Assembly (NCBI GenBank): GCA_050084515.1
Contig: CM114272.1
Span: forward strand, 30,442,001 to 30,506,000
Direction: 5' to 3'
Length of the DNA stretch: 64,000 bases
Origin: Blasia pusilla
Taxonomy: Eukaryota > Marchantiophyta > Marchantiopsida > Blasiales
In this document: positions 43,803-55,320 of the stretch, one piece after another
How positions within the stretch are numbered: position 1 is the first letter of the stretch
How the letters are laid out: every line of letters begins with the position of its first letter
Notes under the pieces: generated by a model
Seen by the model: the letters and a program-made list of their open reading frames with translations, nothing else
Told to the model about the DNA's origin: nothing
Databases searched by the model: none
Translations under genes and position numbers: made by a program

Positions 43803-45737
43803 GGGCGCCCCCTCTAAATATTGGAATATATCGTTCCATATTGCAAACAGGTTGAACTCTCTAGAGTTCCTAGCCCGCTTTGTGTCAGACCAACTCCTAA
43901 ACTACACAATGAAGTCGTGTAGCTCCATAGTGCCTGCAGCACCCGAGAACCTACGCGGTCCTCTACCGTACGTATTGAGTGGTAGGACCACTCAATATGT
44001 ACGGTGGATCACTAACACCCTCCTCTATACGCTCCCCCTTGTCTGAAGATGACACATAAGGAGATCGAGGTGATCTCTCACGTGGAGACCCTCAAAACCT
44101 CGCACCACTCCGCGTAAACCCTCCAGAGCTACTCTCACGTCCACTACCTTGCCTCTCAAAATCCTGAAAGGACGCCGTGATGGCTTGTGCCCCTCTCACA
44201 AAATCACTCTAAATCTCGCAAGTAATCCCTCAATCACTCAAACTAAACATGCGGCACTCAATCTACACTCTCTCACTAAGATGTAGTTTGAACAGCAACA
44301 AGCAGCGTGGTGCGGCAAATCACTCATCTATCGTCTCATCGATAAACCATCCTGAACTCTGGACATCCCACACAGGTCTATGTCCCCTAAACCCATACAT
44401 CATCGATGCTCCTAGCATCAACACGAAATCCAATATCCCAAATAACTTCCCAATATTCGCAAATCCCTCACACGTACAAGGTAAGAGACCAGAATGGGTA
44501 ACCTAAGAATAATGTTGATGTCGCACCTCGGCGACTACAAATCTCGATCCTAACTTGGTGGTGAAGGAAAATCCTCCAATCAGCAGGTCGTATTCCTCTC
44601 GTACTGACGTTGCTCAATCTCCTCGATGTGCGGTGCACGTCAAGCAGTCCGATGTGGCATTAGCGGCACGCAACGGCTACAAACAACACCACACTTGAGA
44701 ATGGAGTGCCGCACTCGACGGCATACCCTCCTCAATTAGAAATTCACACGCTCAGCTCCTTAGTGAAGGAGCGGTTTCGCGAGCGAGATGGTGCGGTGCG
44801 GCCACGAGCGGCACGGCGCAGCAATCGGCGGTGCGTTGCGGCAATGGGCGTCACGGCACGGTACTAGATCGTCGTCGAGCGGCTACCAATCGTTATATAG
44901 CAGCATGTAATCAAAACTCAAACACCATAACCATAGGTCATCTGCCATCACTGGTTGATGACGAAACTACGATGACGGTGGCGGCCAAAATAAAGTACGT
45001 GGTGACGACGCAAGTCAGAGAATCAATGAACGTCGTGGAAGACCCCTCCACTCCGTAACGGCGGAAATGGCAACCAAAGGGTGGACAAAGGACACTAGAT
45101 TGTTGACGGTTACGACCGACCAGTGACGGTGGCGGTGGCCCATTGACGGCGACTATGACGATGACGGTCGCCGCCGGTGTGGTGGCTGGTTTAGGGTTTG
45201 AACAATTTAACCCTAAAAATCGCCTAGCAATGGTAGTTTTTGCAAGATTGATCATTTCTTTTTGCTCGCAATTCCAAATTGCGCACTGTTTATGCACAAC
45301 GTGCAGAGCTTCACGATCTACAACAACGTCGAAAAATATTTTGAATAAAAAATTCTTGTAAAAACAAATAGGGACTGTTATAAAGCTCGATGTCTCTTTC
45401 TCCTACACAAAATTTGGCAGTGCTTCCGTGCTAATTTCTCTCAACGAAAATGTAAAACCTATAAAAATACAAATCAGCAAGCTACATAGTGCTCTTGAGA
45501 GCGCCGACATGGGGCAAACCGCTCCCACAATCAATCCCTATCAGAAACTGGGCAGCACTTCCGTGCGCCACTCTTCTACACAAAAAATCAGCAAATGCAA
45601 AGAACAATCAAAGCAGCCCTTGCTCTGGTGAGCACTCCCATGAACCGTTGAATGGGAAACACGGTCCCCAACCTGCAAAAGTAGCGAGTGACTACCGAGT
45701 TCCCCCATAAAGCTCTCTCACTCTTTCATTCTCTCTT
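43803..45737 (-). other. element C gag N-terminal part and leader
   Basis: 43820-44200 aligns with the Arg/Ser-rich gag N-terminal stretch of element B (10425-10850), and 44200-45737 with its leader, including the GC-rich GCGGC block near 44770-44870. Small ORFs here are not conserved. Confidence 0.6.
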
Positions 45738-45947
45738 TGTAAAGTAAGATTCAATCTCTCTTTACACCATCTCACACCATAGCTCTCAAAGGTGTGCACT
45801 CTCTCTCATGTCAAACCAAACCCACTCTCCTAATGAGAAGCTTGGATTACACTCACAAGTCAAGGGACCATAGCTCCGCCGCCTTATGCCAAGAGGTTCA
45901 ACAAGGAGAGAATGAGCTCTCAAGCTCTCTCTCCTTGACGTTTACCC
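45738..45947 (-). repeat. element C 5' LTR, truncated
   Basis: Matches about 200 bases of the element B LTR from TGTAAAGTAAG (45738) to CTCTCCTTGACGTTTACCC, where X begins inverted. The outer 300 bases of the LTR are missing. Confidence 0.75.
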
Positions 45948-46070
45948 ATTGGAGATATTTGGGTATTTCTTGTCTCGTTGTTTGGATGCTATGAGTTAGC
46001 ATGGGATCGTGCGTGTTTATGTGTGTTCGGTGACAACGATATATATTGTGTAGCGATGTGTATGCGTACG
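45948..46070. repeat. 126-bp repeat X, inverted copy 3
   Basis: ATTGGAGATATTTGGGTA to ATGCGTACGA is the reverse complement of X copies at 8108-8233 and 8751-8876, with more differences. It again lies right at an LTR edge. Confidence 0.8.
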
Positions 46071-46985
46071 ACATCTCTATAATCCAACGTAGTTTTTAGG
46101 AGCTTGAGGACTTGTTACTTTATTTTCCAGTAATCTTATAAGCTCTAGGTAAAATAAATAATATTAGTGCTGACGCAATAGAACACTTTATGTACTCATG
46201 GATATACCCAATATCTTCCCACGGTTGTAGGAGATTATTACACCAATGGATAGAATAGTAAATAGTTTATTTTAATGTGATTGTACGTTAGACATTGAAT
46301 TAAGTGGGATTATAATAGCTAGTAGAAAGGGAATTACCTATTTAGGAAACATCCTAAATAGGGTAATTAAGGGAGAGTCTACTCCTACGGAGATTTCCGT
46401 AGGAATAGGATAGGAGTGGAAAAGAGAAAGGCTACATGGTGTCTTTTGCCTCTCTATTCATAATCTTAGGAACCAACTACAAAATATTTTCAACAAATTC
46501 TATTATTAGAGAGAGGATATCAAGGTGCCAAGGTACAAGTGGTAGATGTTTACCCTAAACATAGACGCAAAGAGATATCCTACATGAATGAGGACTACTT
46601 TAGGTGGCAACTAGATGAACAATATGAAATCTCTATTTTGTGTTACAATCAAAGAAAGATCAAAATTTTATCATCCAATTTTCTTTAAAATGATCGTATA
46701 GTTAAAAAATATTCCTAATTTGAATAATGGATCTAAAAAGGCATAAGAATCCCATAGGGATTTTTTTTAAATAGAAGGGGGTTTTGGGTTGAAAATGTAC
46801 AAGGTCTCAAAGTATATTACTCATGCCATCTTATGTTAGATATCCATTTGGATTTTATCTTCAAAACTTAAGTTAAGATCTTAAATTAGAAGCTACTCTA
46901 TAGTCCTCCCTAAGTTCCCCCTTTTATCTAGAGTTCTACCTAATCTTATCTTTTATCTACATTCTCCCCTTTGTGGCTTCCATGG
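46071..46985. other. AT-rich region, no gene recognised
   Basis: No long ORF, no repeat relation within the window found by eye. Confidence 0.4.
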
Positions 46986-47008
46986 ATGTCTAAATAAGAT
47001 ATCTCTCC

Positions 47009-47644
47009 TCATTTGGGATTTATGGTTTCCAAAATGTGGCTATTAGTTGCCTACTTAATTATCTATATTTTGATGCCTTATTGAAAATGTTCATTCTCAC
47101 TTGGGCACCTAGCTTCTTCCTACCTATGGCTAGGAGTAATTTTAGATTTGAGGAGAGGAGCCAATTGGAAGGGGGAATGAATTAATGTAGATAAAAGGAA
47201 AAGTTAAATAAAGTAAATACTATTTAAATAGGGGGGGAAATTATAACCCTCTATTGAAGGGAAACTAAGTGAGAAATAGACATATGGGTCCATCATAGGG
47301 AGACAAAGTCAATGGAGCTAGAGGGCAAACTATATCCCTAGATATAAGGTAAATCAAGGAAAACTAGATCACTAGAATAGATAGAGCCCAAAACTACACC
47401 ACTCCATATAATAGAGAGTAAAGGTAAAGGTAAACAGTATGAACATATAGATTAATCTAGATAGAGGGAAAAATAAATAGAGGGGGATTTAGGGGGAAAA
47501 AAGTCAGTGTAGTTAGATCTTCCCCACATATGGGTAGATCCACACAAGTACAAAAAATCAACTCACACATATATATCGAGATCACAAAATTGTCCCCTAA
47601 TTGGCACTTGGATTCCCCCAACTTCAGATAGTAGATATCACATC
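47009..47644 (-). repeat. element D 3' noncoding / probable LTR sequence
   Basis: 47009-47360 is shared with the S family, and 47340-47644 with the fragment at 4985-5316. The two relationships overlap only at ATAAGGTAAATCAAGGA, suggesting an LTR or insertion boundary there. No PBS or polypurine tract could be fixed. Confidence 0.5.
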
Positions 47645-48000
47645 TCTCTAGCATGATCTACTATCTTATATACATCTCGGACATATCCATTTCCCTTTGG
47701 GAATAACATCAAGAGGGGGTCAAACATTACATATGCCACCCTCGAGAACAACCATCACATACCAACATGGTGGCTGCGCCCCTCGCAGATCCACACAAAA
47801 TATACCTCAAGCCTACATGTACCACTACCAAGCTCAAATCCACTGACCCGTCCACGTTCGGAAGCTGATATGATGCACACTTGTGCGCATGATCCTTCCA
47901 AACCATACCATCCAATCCCTCCAACATGAGGACTCCGATTGGTAACACCTTGCGCACACGTAGACTCGTACGCCTTGTAGTAATATCTAGCATTGTGGGT
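47645..48000 (-). pseudogene. element D PHD finger and integrase tail, broken
   Basis: VLMLEGLDGMVWKDHAHKC, then ILCGSARGAATMLVCDGC and RGWHM followed by TAA (about 47727), after which CLTPP-like codons continue. Seven of the eight PHD ligand codons can be traced, but the stop removes the C-terminal half. Confidence 0.75.
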
Positions 48001-49090
48001 GCCGCGTGCTATAAATATCCCTAATCTCCAAGATTAAATCTCCTAATCCCTAGAAAACAACTTCCTCCACAAATGGTCGCGTACCTTAAGGTATCCCTAT
48101 GCTAAGCCATAGCTAAGTTCTTAAAGGCCATGGACATAACTCTATGAAAAATCTCTGCCCAATGAGAATATACTTATACCCACACATGTGCATCATCAAG
48201 ATCTAACACCTCTGCCATGTCACGTCGAATAGTTGCAGGAAAATCTAGCTCTCTCCCAAAGAGCAAAAATTTCGATGAGAATAATGCCAAGGATGTCTAC
48301 CAACTGAAGCGATAACCCATAGCAAACCATGACAATTGTAGGTCTCACTCCCTCAACTGTCTCCGCTGCAAGCCATACTTATGCAATCCTCTCTTCACTG
48401 TATGTACTTCTCTCTCCGCCAATCCATCCACCTCATGATGATCTCTAGATGTGGTGCAGTGATCTATCAACGCCTGATCACACAAGGCTTGAACTTTCCC
48501 CTAAACTCACTACCCTGGTCAATCAACACCTCCGCCGATGCACCAAAGTGACTAAACATACCATCTAGAAACGCATACGCTGTTCCCTCGCTCGCCTTAT
48601 CCGGTAGTGCCACAAACTCTATCAACTTAGAGAAATGTTGCAGCCTAACTAGCACATACCTATGATGACGCCCCGTGAATGGCAAAGGTCCCGCAAAGTC
48701 TAAACTCCACCGATAACCTAACCCATAATCAGAAAAGGATGTAATTGCAGAGTACGAGCATTGAAGGATGCTCGCACTCGGTCACATACCATACATTTCG
48801 CCACAAACTGTTGTACCCCATGTGCATATCGTGCGACCAATACTCAACCTAGAGTAAGCTGTAAATACGCTTTATTCCAAAATGCCCCAACTCCTCATAA
48901 GCATGTCGCACTACAGGTGCTTTCTGGGAAGGATGAGGTACCACTCGTATCCTACCATCTTCCAATATCCGCAGAATATGAATCTCCTCCCACATGAACC
49001 TCCCAGCTCTCTATAGGATCCAATCCTCCCCCCTAGCACTCAATGTGCTTACTGTGATATCAATACGCAAGAACTCCACAACCTCTATGT
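48001..49090 (-). pseudogene. element D integrase
   Basis: Core traces include FTGRHHRYVLVRLQHFSKLI and VLIDQGSEFRGKF (catalytic Asp). The tail matches the other copies near 48100. Frames are broken near 48467, 48690 and 48900. Confidence 0.7.
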
Positions 49091-49092
49091 CA

Positions 49093-49620
49093 TCATGGAT
49101 CACCTCTCACCTCCTCACTGACCTCCGGATCCAAAGACTCATCATCCGACCCCACTACTAGAATCACCACCTGTGGCTGACCTACCATAGTCAACCAACA
49201 AAGATAGGCACATGCATGCCAACCGGGCACCATCTCCTCATCACTCTCTATGTGCCATCGAACTCGTGTGTCGTCTCTCTGACTCGCACATGGGTTACGA
49301 CTCAACCCATCCGTATCTTGGTTCAGCCGACCTAGTTTGTGAACCACCTCGAACTCATACTCCTCTAGTAATAGAGCCCACCTAGCAAGCTTTCCCGCAA
49401 GCTTGTCGGACTCCATCAACCAGCTCAACGGTTGATGATCAATGATAAGTGTGAAAGGGTAACCAAATAGATAGCACCTGAAGTGTCCCACGGCCCACAC
49501 TACAGCTAAGCATTCTCCATCGTAGAAGCTATACCTCGCCTCTGTAATGTTGTTCGATCGGCTCGCGTAAGCCACAACGAACTCCCTCTCCGCGTCATCC
49601 CTCTAAGTAAGCATTGCTAC
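49093..49620 (-). pseudogene. element D RNase H
   Basis: A 160-codon frame with YSFYDGECLAVVWAVGHFR, YLFGYPFTLIIDHQPLSWLM and GRLNQDTDGLSRNPC. The Glu of DGE and Asp of IID, catalytic in gypsy RNase H, are present, making this the best RNase H here. The C-terminal part runs into the spacer before integrase. Confidence 0.8.
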
Positions 49621-50471
49621 TAGATCCAACATGCTCCAATCCGTTTGTAGCAAGAATGGGTGACCCTAATAGATCTTTGTAAAAGGGATGAAGACGTCAA
49701 CATGTCCTTGAGCTCTTGAAATGCTCGCTCCTGATCATCTCCCCATAGTCAAACCTGATCAAGTCTCGTTAGCAACGTCAAAGACTTTGTGACTACGCCC
49801 TAGAGATGTGAGTCAAGTCCCATCATTTCCGAGACTAGCGAACTTCTATTGATCGTATGTCAAGGGTTTTAGTCTGCGCAATAGCCTCCACCTTTGTCTG
49901 TAGAATACCTAATCCACTCGCGTAAATGGTGTGTCCCAAGTACTCAATATGCTCCTGAAAGAATCTACACTTGCTTCATATAACTTCAGCTCATGTAACT
50001 GCAATCACCGAAACACCTCCTCTAGATGTCACTCATGCTCTTCAACCATGGGACTGAAGATAGGAATATCATCTATGTAATACTGTACAAAATCCAAGCC
50101 ACCTAGAATCCTATCCATCACTCTCTGAAACTCTACAAGCGTATTCTTCAACCCAAATGGTGAGAACTGCCATTAATACAGACAATCTCTCCCAGATCAA
50201 TTTATTCCCCATAATTTTTTCTTCTCCCTGTCCTCCAACCTGATAGGAAGCTAAACATAGCCGACACAGAGATCTAAAGTACTGAAGATCTTTGCATACC
50301 CTACCGCATCAAAGATCTCCTCAGGATTAGGTATGGTGTATTGATCTGACCTCGTCTATCGGCTCATAGGATGGTAATCTCCATACATCTATCTATTTGT
50401 CCAATTGCCATGTATTATCTTCTTTGCCAGCATGACTATGGCAGATGCTTATTTTCCATGCGATAACTCCA
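49621..50471 (-). pseudogene. element D reverse transcriptase
   Basis: YYIDDIPIFSPMVEEHE (plus strand about 50030-50085) is the catalytic YxDD block. TLDLCVGYV-like and SRYTIPNPEEIFDAVGYAK-like traces lie at 50260-50360. Many stops. The N-terminal part is displaced by the tandem array 50472-50815. Confidence 0.7.
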
Positions 50472-50815
50472 CAAGTCCTGCCTCCAACAAGTCCTCACTT
50501 CTGCTGTGAATCAAGGCTCGCTCCATATCAAAATAACTCTAACAAGTCCTGCCTCCAACAAGTCCTCACTCCTATTGTGAATCAAGGCTCGCTCCATATC
50601 AAAATAACTCTAACAAGTCCTGCCTCCAACAAGTCCTCACTCCTGCCTCGCTCCATATCAAAATAACTCTAACAAGTCCTGCCTCCAACAAGTCCTCACT
50701 CCTGCTGTGAATCAAGCCTCGCTCCATATCAAAATAACTCTAACAAGTCCTGCCTCCAACAAGTCCTCACTCCTGCTCTGAATCAAGGATGGCTTCATAT
50801 CAGAATACCTCTAGG
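50472..50815. repeat. 71-bp tandem repeat inside element D
   Basis: Five units starting CAAGTCCTGCCTCCAACAAG and ending near AAAATAACTCTAA. Four are 71 bases and one has a short internal deletion; the last is diverged. On the minus strand one unit encodes the segment before RT (DLLETGLVELSHG in element A). 71 is not a multiple of three, so each unit shifts frame. Confidence 0.9.
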
Positions 50816-51149
50816 ATCGACGAAAGATGAGCGTATCACTAGCCAACTCAATCCGTATCCCGGGACCCTTCAATGTACCTAAGTCTCTCATTTTGAAGGC
50901 AAAACAATTGACATGCCTTCGTACAAACCTATGAACCCGCCGCCATTGCTCACCTCCTGCAACTTGAGGCCTATCACAGGCTTCTTAGTCTCCATCGTGA
51001 CCTCACTCGGATAAGATGCAACCTCCACCTTTGGTTGCTATGTAGCAACCCTCGCCACCTCCATAATAGCCACTCCACTTTGACCTCCTATACCATGCTC
51101 CATATCGGAAAAATGAACATATGTTGCTTTGGCCGCCTTGGCACTCTCC
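50816..51149 (-). other. element D DNMT-RT linker, degraded
   Basis: Matches element A 14525-14690 (TAGCAACC, GTCTCCATCGTGACCTCACT in reverse) with extra sequence; no recognised domain. Confidence 0.4.
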
Positions 51150-52258
51150 ACTCAGATGACGTCCCAAGACCATGGGTGCTTATCTTTCCTCGTCTCATCC
51201 CCAACCAATGCCCGTACAGACCCTATAGGCAATGCTCCAACTCTTGGAGGTGACGGTATGGATGACCCTGGCATTTGTCTATGCTCAGCCATACCTAGAT
51301 TGACTATCCATTTGAGACAGTTGAGGTCCATTGCCTGCCCCAACACCTATCTCCGTGATACCTTAGGCACATACCTAGCACCGCCGTAGTACCCGTAGCA
51401 TATCCTATTGCATGCTCGCGCTCATCTGTTGTAGGCTCCTCCAATGCTCGGATCACCTCATCCCAAATCATGCCTTGCCCTCTCTCACGAAAGGCATAGG
51501 ATGCTGGGAAGATCACCAACATAGGTAAGACTGCCCTCAACTTCCCCATCCTATTGGCCATTGCCAACGGTGGTCTATCATTGCGCGTCATCACTTGAGA
51601 TCGACGTCTTGAACCCAAAACAACATCCATTTTGAGATGTGGTGCTCTCTAGACTCCATCGTATGGTTGACTAAGTAACTCTGATGGTATCAGGTTCGTG
51701 CACCATAATCGTGGATGGTGGGCGCGTGATCCAACTCTCGCTGCATCTAATAACACAGCAGGTCCCAACTAGGTCCTCACTTGATGCACACTCATTATCA
51801 CACGTGCACAAGTGTCTCCCAACAGCGGCACGTTCTCCAAAATGTACACCGGAGAACATGTCTTGACTCTTATGCAAGTGTCGCACAACTCGAAATATCT
51901 CCCAAAATATCCTTGATCTCGGATCCTGCGATCCAAACCCTCAGCCAGCTGATGAATGATCCTCACATGGCCATCCAGAAATCACCAAGTGAATGGTGGC
52001 AACTCTATCCAGATCCTGTGCCCCCACCAAAGAGATGTTGCCGGGTAGTGTATGTTGATATCCCCATGCTGCAGATACCAGTAACAATTCTAGATACCTC
52101 TAGACCAATCTCGCTAGGTGACGTAATGATACTCGTCGTGTGATCTTATCTCTCTCCACATAAAGGTACTGATGCATCTGTATGCCCGCCTAGAATACCC
52201 CACCTAATCTGGTGCTTATCCCTCCGAAGAGATCAAACACCTTAACACCCTCCTTTGG
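51150..52258 (-). pseudogene. element D C5-cytosine DNA methyltransferase, broken
   Basis: Motif traces: VFDLFGGIST (near 52225), the catalytic loop reads GWPCED where element C has GWPCQG, YILENVPLLGDTCARV, VLGSRRRSQV/PPLAMANRMGKLRA, ERE-HAIGY, and VLGQAMDLNCLKWIV. Frames change near 51350, 51640, 51770 and 51970. Non-functional. Confidence 0.8.
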
Positions 52259-52560
52259 ACAGTGTCCACACGAGAAAGAGAGGCTCCAGCCTGATTGGGC
52301 TCCGGGCGGGCATGCGCGGGCTCTAGGCGGCCATATGCGGGCAGGCTAGGGATAGGGCGGGAAGGCTAAGGCTCAAAGCTAATTGGGCGCGGGCTAAGGG
52401 CGGGAAAGCACCTGCCGACCCAAGGCTAATGGGCACAAGCTCTTGACGAGCAGGCGCGGGCTCCTAGTGGGTAGGTGCGGGCTCAAGGCTGATTGTGTGC
52501 GGGCTCTTGACAGGCAGATGCGGGCTTTAAGCGGGCAGACGCGGGCTAAGGGCCCGAAAA
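52259..52560. repeat. GC-rich degenerate short repeat
   Basis: Irregular repeats of GCGGGCT(A)AGGGCGGG-like and GGCAGGCGCGGGCTC-like words, far more GC-rich than the surroundings. No coding function seen. Confidence 0.6.
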
Positions 52561-52697
52561 AATTTTGTCCACTGGATCAAAAATTGGTCCTCTGGACCAA
52601 ATTTTGAACGCCTTAGGCCCACACCGAGCCCGCCCCATGGCACGCTGCAGGCCACGCAACAGGTGCAGGCTGAAGTGCAAACATGGACATATCCAAA

Positions 52698-52877
52698 GAT
52701 AGGAACTTTGTCCGTGTGCAACCTTGTCTATAAGCTACAGTGTTTGGTAGAAATCTTGTTGGGTTGGTTTGAAGAACATTTGGTATAGATAGGAACCTTT
52801 TCCATGTGCAACCTTGTCTATAAGCTACAGTGTTTGGTAGAAATCTTGTTGGGTTGGTTTGAAGAACAGTTGGTATA
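52698..52877. repeat. 90-bp tandem duplication
   Basis: GATAGGAACTTTGTCCGTGT at 52698 recurs as GATAGGAACCTTTTCCATGT at 52788, the whole 90-base unit repeated with a handful of changes. Confidence 0.9.
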
Positions 52878-54092
52878 GATAGAACACCCATATTGCTCCT
52901 TGCCTTCAAATTGAGAATGGACTCATATGGACCCCCATATTGCTCCTTGCTTTCAAATTGAGAATGGAATTGCTCCTTGCTTTCATTTCATCTGGTCAAT
53001 CATAAGTTGGTGCCATCTAGAAGCTTCATGAGCTTATGGAATAAATTTTCAAGGGTAGATTTTTGAGTTTCTTTGCCTGTTCTTTTATCATAAGGGAATA
53101 GGTAATCTTGTTCATATAAGTAACCTTGTTCATATAAGGCAGGGTATGCAATTTGAGATCTTTCTTGAGGGTCACCTTCTTGGCATTTGGCAAGGTGCAT
53201 TGTATTTGCAAGAGAAAACCAAAGGTATCGTATACTTGTTTTGTGATTTTGTGAAAAATTGATGTTTCCATGTAGAGTTAGCGGTGGTGGTAGGGCAAAC
53301 ACTAGGGCTTTGAAACCTCCCCATGTACTTCCAAATTTGACCCCAAGATATAAAATAACCTGTCACCATACCCCAAACTGATTTCAAAAAGCCATAACGT
53401 TTACACAAGATTCAATGTCACCATACCAAAAACTGATTTCAAAAAGCATAACGGGTTACACAAGATTGAAGGTTGATGGAATTGTGCGATACAATTTAAC
53501 ACCAAATTAGATGGACACTTGATGTTTGCATGTGGTGCCTTTTGGCGGGCATGTGCATACAGCAAATCTTAAGTTGAAGTTGGAGATAAGTGCATAATAA
53601 TGGATTGGGACCTTTGCATATTTTATGCTATTGTGATGAGAATCAGGAATTTCTTTATGGCATTTATTCCTTGTTACTAACCCTCTCTTTGGACTTCAAG
53701 GAGTACCATTAAATAATCATGCTTGAAGTGAGATACCAGTTTTGGGTGCTATTCGACAATTTTGTGTAGTATTTCACAAACTACAATTGAGAATAGCAAA
53801 ATTATGGATGAAGTCCATGATACTTGATGAGGATCTGCTCACATGCCTACTTAGCTCTACACATTTGTAGCGAATACTTAAGATTTCACAAAACTACATT
53901 CATATTTGCTTCGGTAATGGGACATCAACTCGTTACGGATGGAGCTGCCATCAACAAGTTCGAATTTGAATCGTCGAAGCAAGAAGGGCTCCACAATCCT
54001 AAACGATCCGAGGGGGCCGGGATCGGAGATAGGAAGCGCAGCTGAAATGCAAGAGTGCGTGGAGGAGATTCAGCTGAGGAATCCCAAGTTCT
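52878..54092. other. no gene recognised; two further small tandem duplications
   Basis: CCATATTGCTCCTTGC plus TTTCAAATTGAGAATGG is duplicated near 52887-52970 and partly again to 52990. GTCACCATACC..AAACTGATTTCAAAAAG..CATAACG..TTACACAAGATT is duplicated near 53354-53470. Short ORFs have no recognisable domain. Confidence 0.45.
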
Positions 54093-54126
54093 CATCATCA
54101 TCATGTGATCGCACATGATGATGATG
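54093..54126. repeat. perfect palindrome at the edge of S2
   Basis: CATCATCATCATGTG, ATCG loop, CACATGATGATGATG: 15-bp arms. At the matching end of S3 (about 28730-28770) there are other small hairpins, CGCAC-GAA-GTGCG and ACGCAT-TTCAG-ATGCGT, and the loop region is inverted relative to S2. Confidence 0.85.
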
Positions 54127-54179
54127 GAACGATCAACAAGATCTGCGTGTGGGGACTACGAGCAAAGCGCTGGCTAGCT

Positions 54180-55320
54180 GCCTCCATGCTATGGAAAACG
54201 TCAGAGTTCATCCTTCATATTCAGAGTGTGGGGATCCAAGAAGGGAAAATCGAAGCAAGCGCTTCCTCCCTCCCTCAGATTAGAGTCTCTCCAAAGTATG
54301 GAAAAAACGTCACTGTTCATCCTCCATATTCAGAGTGTGGGGATCGAAGAGGGGAAAATCGAAGAAAGCGCTGCCTCAGACCCTCAGACTACACTCATCT
54401 TCCTTATCCGGTGAAGCTCGAAGACTGTAAAATCGAGCAACCCTAGCTCCCTTCGTGGCATAAACCAATTTGATATTCATACTCCATATCCAGAGTATGT
54501 GGATCGAAGAGAGGCAAGTCGAACAAAGCGCTACCTCCCTCCCTATCTTCCATATCCAGTGAGCCATATCGAAGAGAAGCAAGTCGAACAAAGTGCTACC
54601 TCCCTCCCTCCGTCCGATCACAGTCCATCTTCCATATCCAGTGAAGACCGAAGACTGAAGAATTGAGCAAACCCTAGCTCCCTTCGTGGCAAAGACCAAT
54701 TGGATGTTCATACTCCATATTCAGATCGAAGAGTGGAAATTCGAACAAAGCTCTCCCTCCCTCCTTCAGATTAGAGTTCATCCCCCACATCCAGCGGGGA
54801 TCGAAGACGGAAAGAGCTAGTGTATAGTTCAGTTGGCTGGCAAACCCTGGCTCCCTTCGCGTAAAATTCATCCTCCATATCCCGAATGAGTGGATCGAAG
54901 ACTGGGCAATCGAAAAAAGTTCTCGCTCCTTACACTTACGAATAAGTAGTGTTCGTAGCTCATATCCGGTGCGTGCGTGTATCGAAGAGCGGCATATCGA
55001 GCAAAGCCGCCGTCGTTAATGTTCATTCTCCATATCCAAGGTGTGGGTCGACGAGCGGAAAGTCGAACAAAGGGCTTCTTGCTCTCTCGATATAGAGAAA
55101 AAGAGTGTCCATCCTCCATACCCAGAGTGGATCGAAGAGAGCGGAAAGTCGAGCAAGATCATACCTAGCTCCCTTGGCAGCATAGAAAACTGTAGGGTTC
55201 ATCCTCCATAAGCAGTGAGGATTGTAGAGCTGCATATCGAGATAAGCGCTAGCTCCTTAGCTTCGTCCCGAGCAAAAGCGTGTGTTTGCCCTCCATATCC
55301 CATGTGGATCTATGAGCGGA
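54180..55320. repeat. degenerate tandem array T, inverted copy
   Basis: Reverse complement of the array at 27780-28745 in the same unit order, with GTTCATCCTCCATATCC-like, GGATCGAAGAGCGGAAA-like and GAGCAAACCCTAGCTCCCTT-like blocks. About twelve units. Confidence 0.75.

Larger units (their letters stand above)
37255..45947 (-). mobile_element. Ty3/gypsy element C (gag-PR-DNMT-RT-RH-INT), nearly complete
   Basis: Minus-strand order from right to left: partial 5' LTR, leader, gag, nucleocapsid, spacer, protease, connector, DNMT, RT, RNase H, integrase. The 3' end is cut inside the integrase tail at about 37272, so PHD and 3' LTR are missing; the 5' LTR is truncated at 45947 where an inverted X repeat begins. 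This is the only copy showing the whole domain order, and its DNMT is open. Other domains carry stops and frameshifts. Confidence 0.85.
46986..52258 (-). mobile_element. Ty3/gypsy element D (decayed; DNMT-RT-RH-INT-PHD and 3' end)
   Basis: Minus-strand order from right to left: DNMT (52258-51150), RT (50471 to 49900), RNase H (49575-49093), integrase (49090-48001), PHD (48000-47645), 3' noncoding and probable LTR (to about 47009). It is cut at the start of the DNMT motif I region at 52258. Gag and protease are absent. Its DNMT is closer to element A than to C (for example the LNCLKWIV and HPW ends). Confidence 0.8.

Noticed and set aside
50472-50815. CRISPR-like spaced repeats
   Set aside because: Units are head-to-tail tandem copies without unique spacers, inside a eukaryotic retrotransposon.
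52613-52909. 98-codon minus-strand ORF with internal repeat
   Set aside because: The repeat in the protein simply reflects the 90-bp DNA duplication; no other coding evidence.
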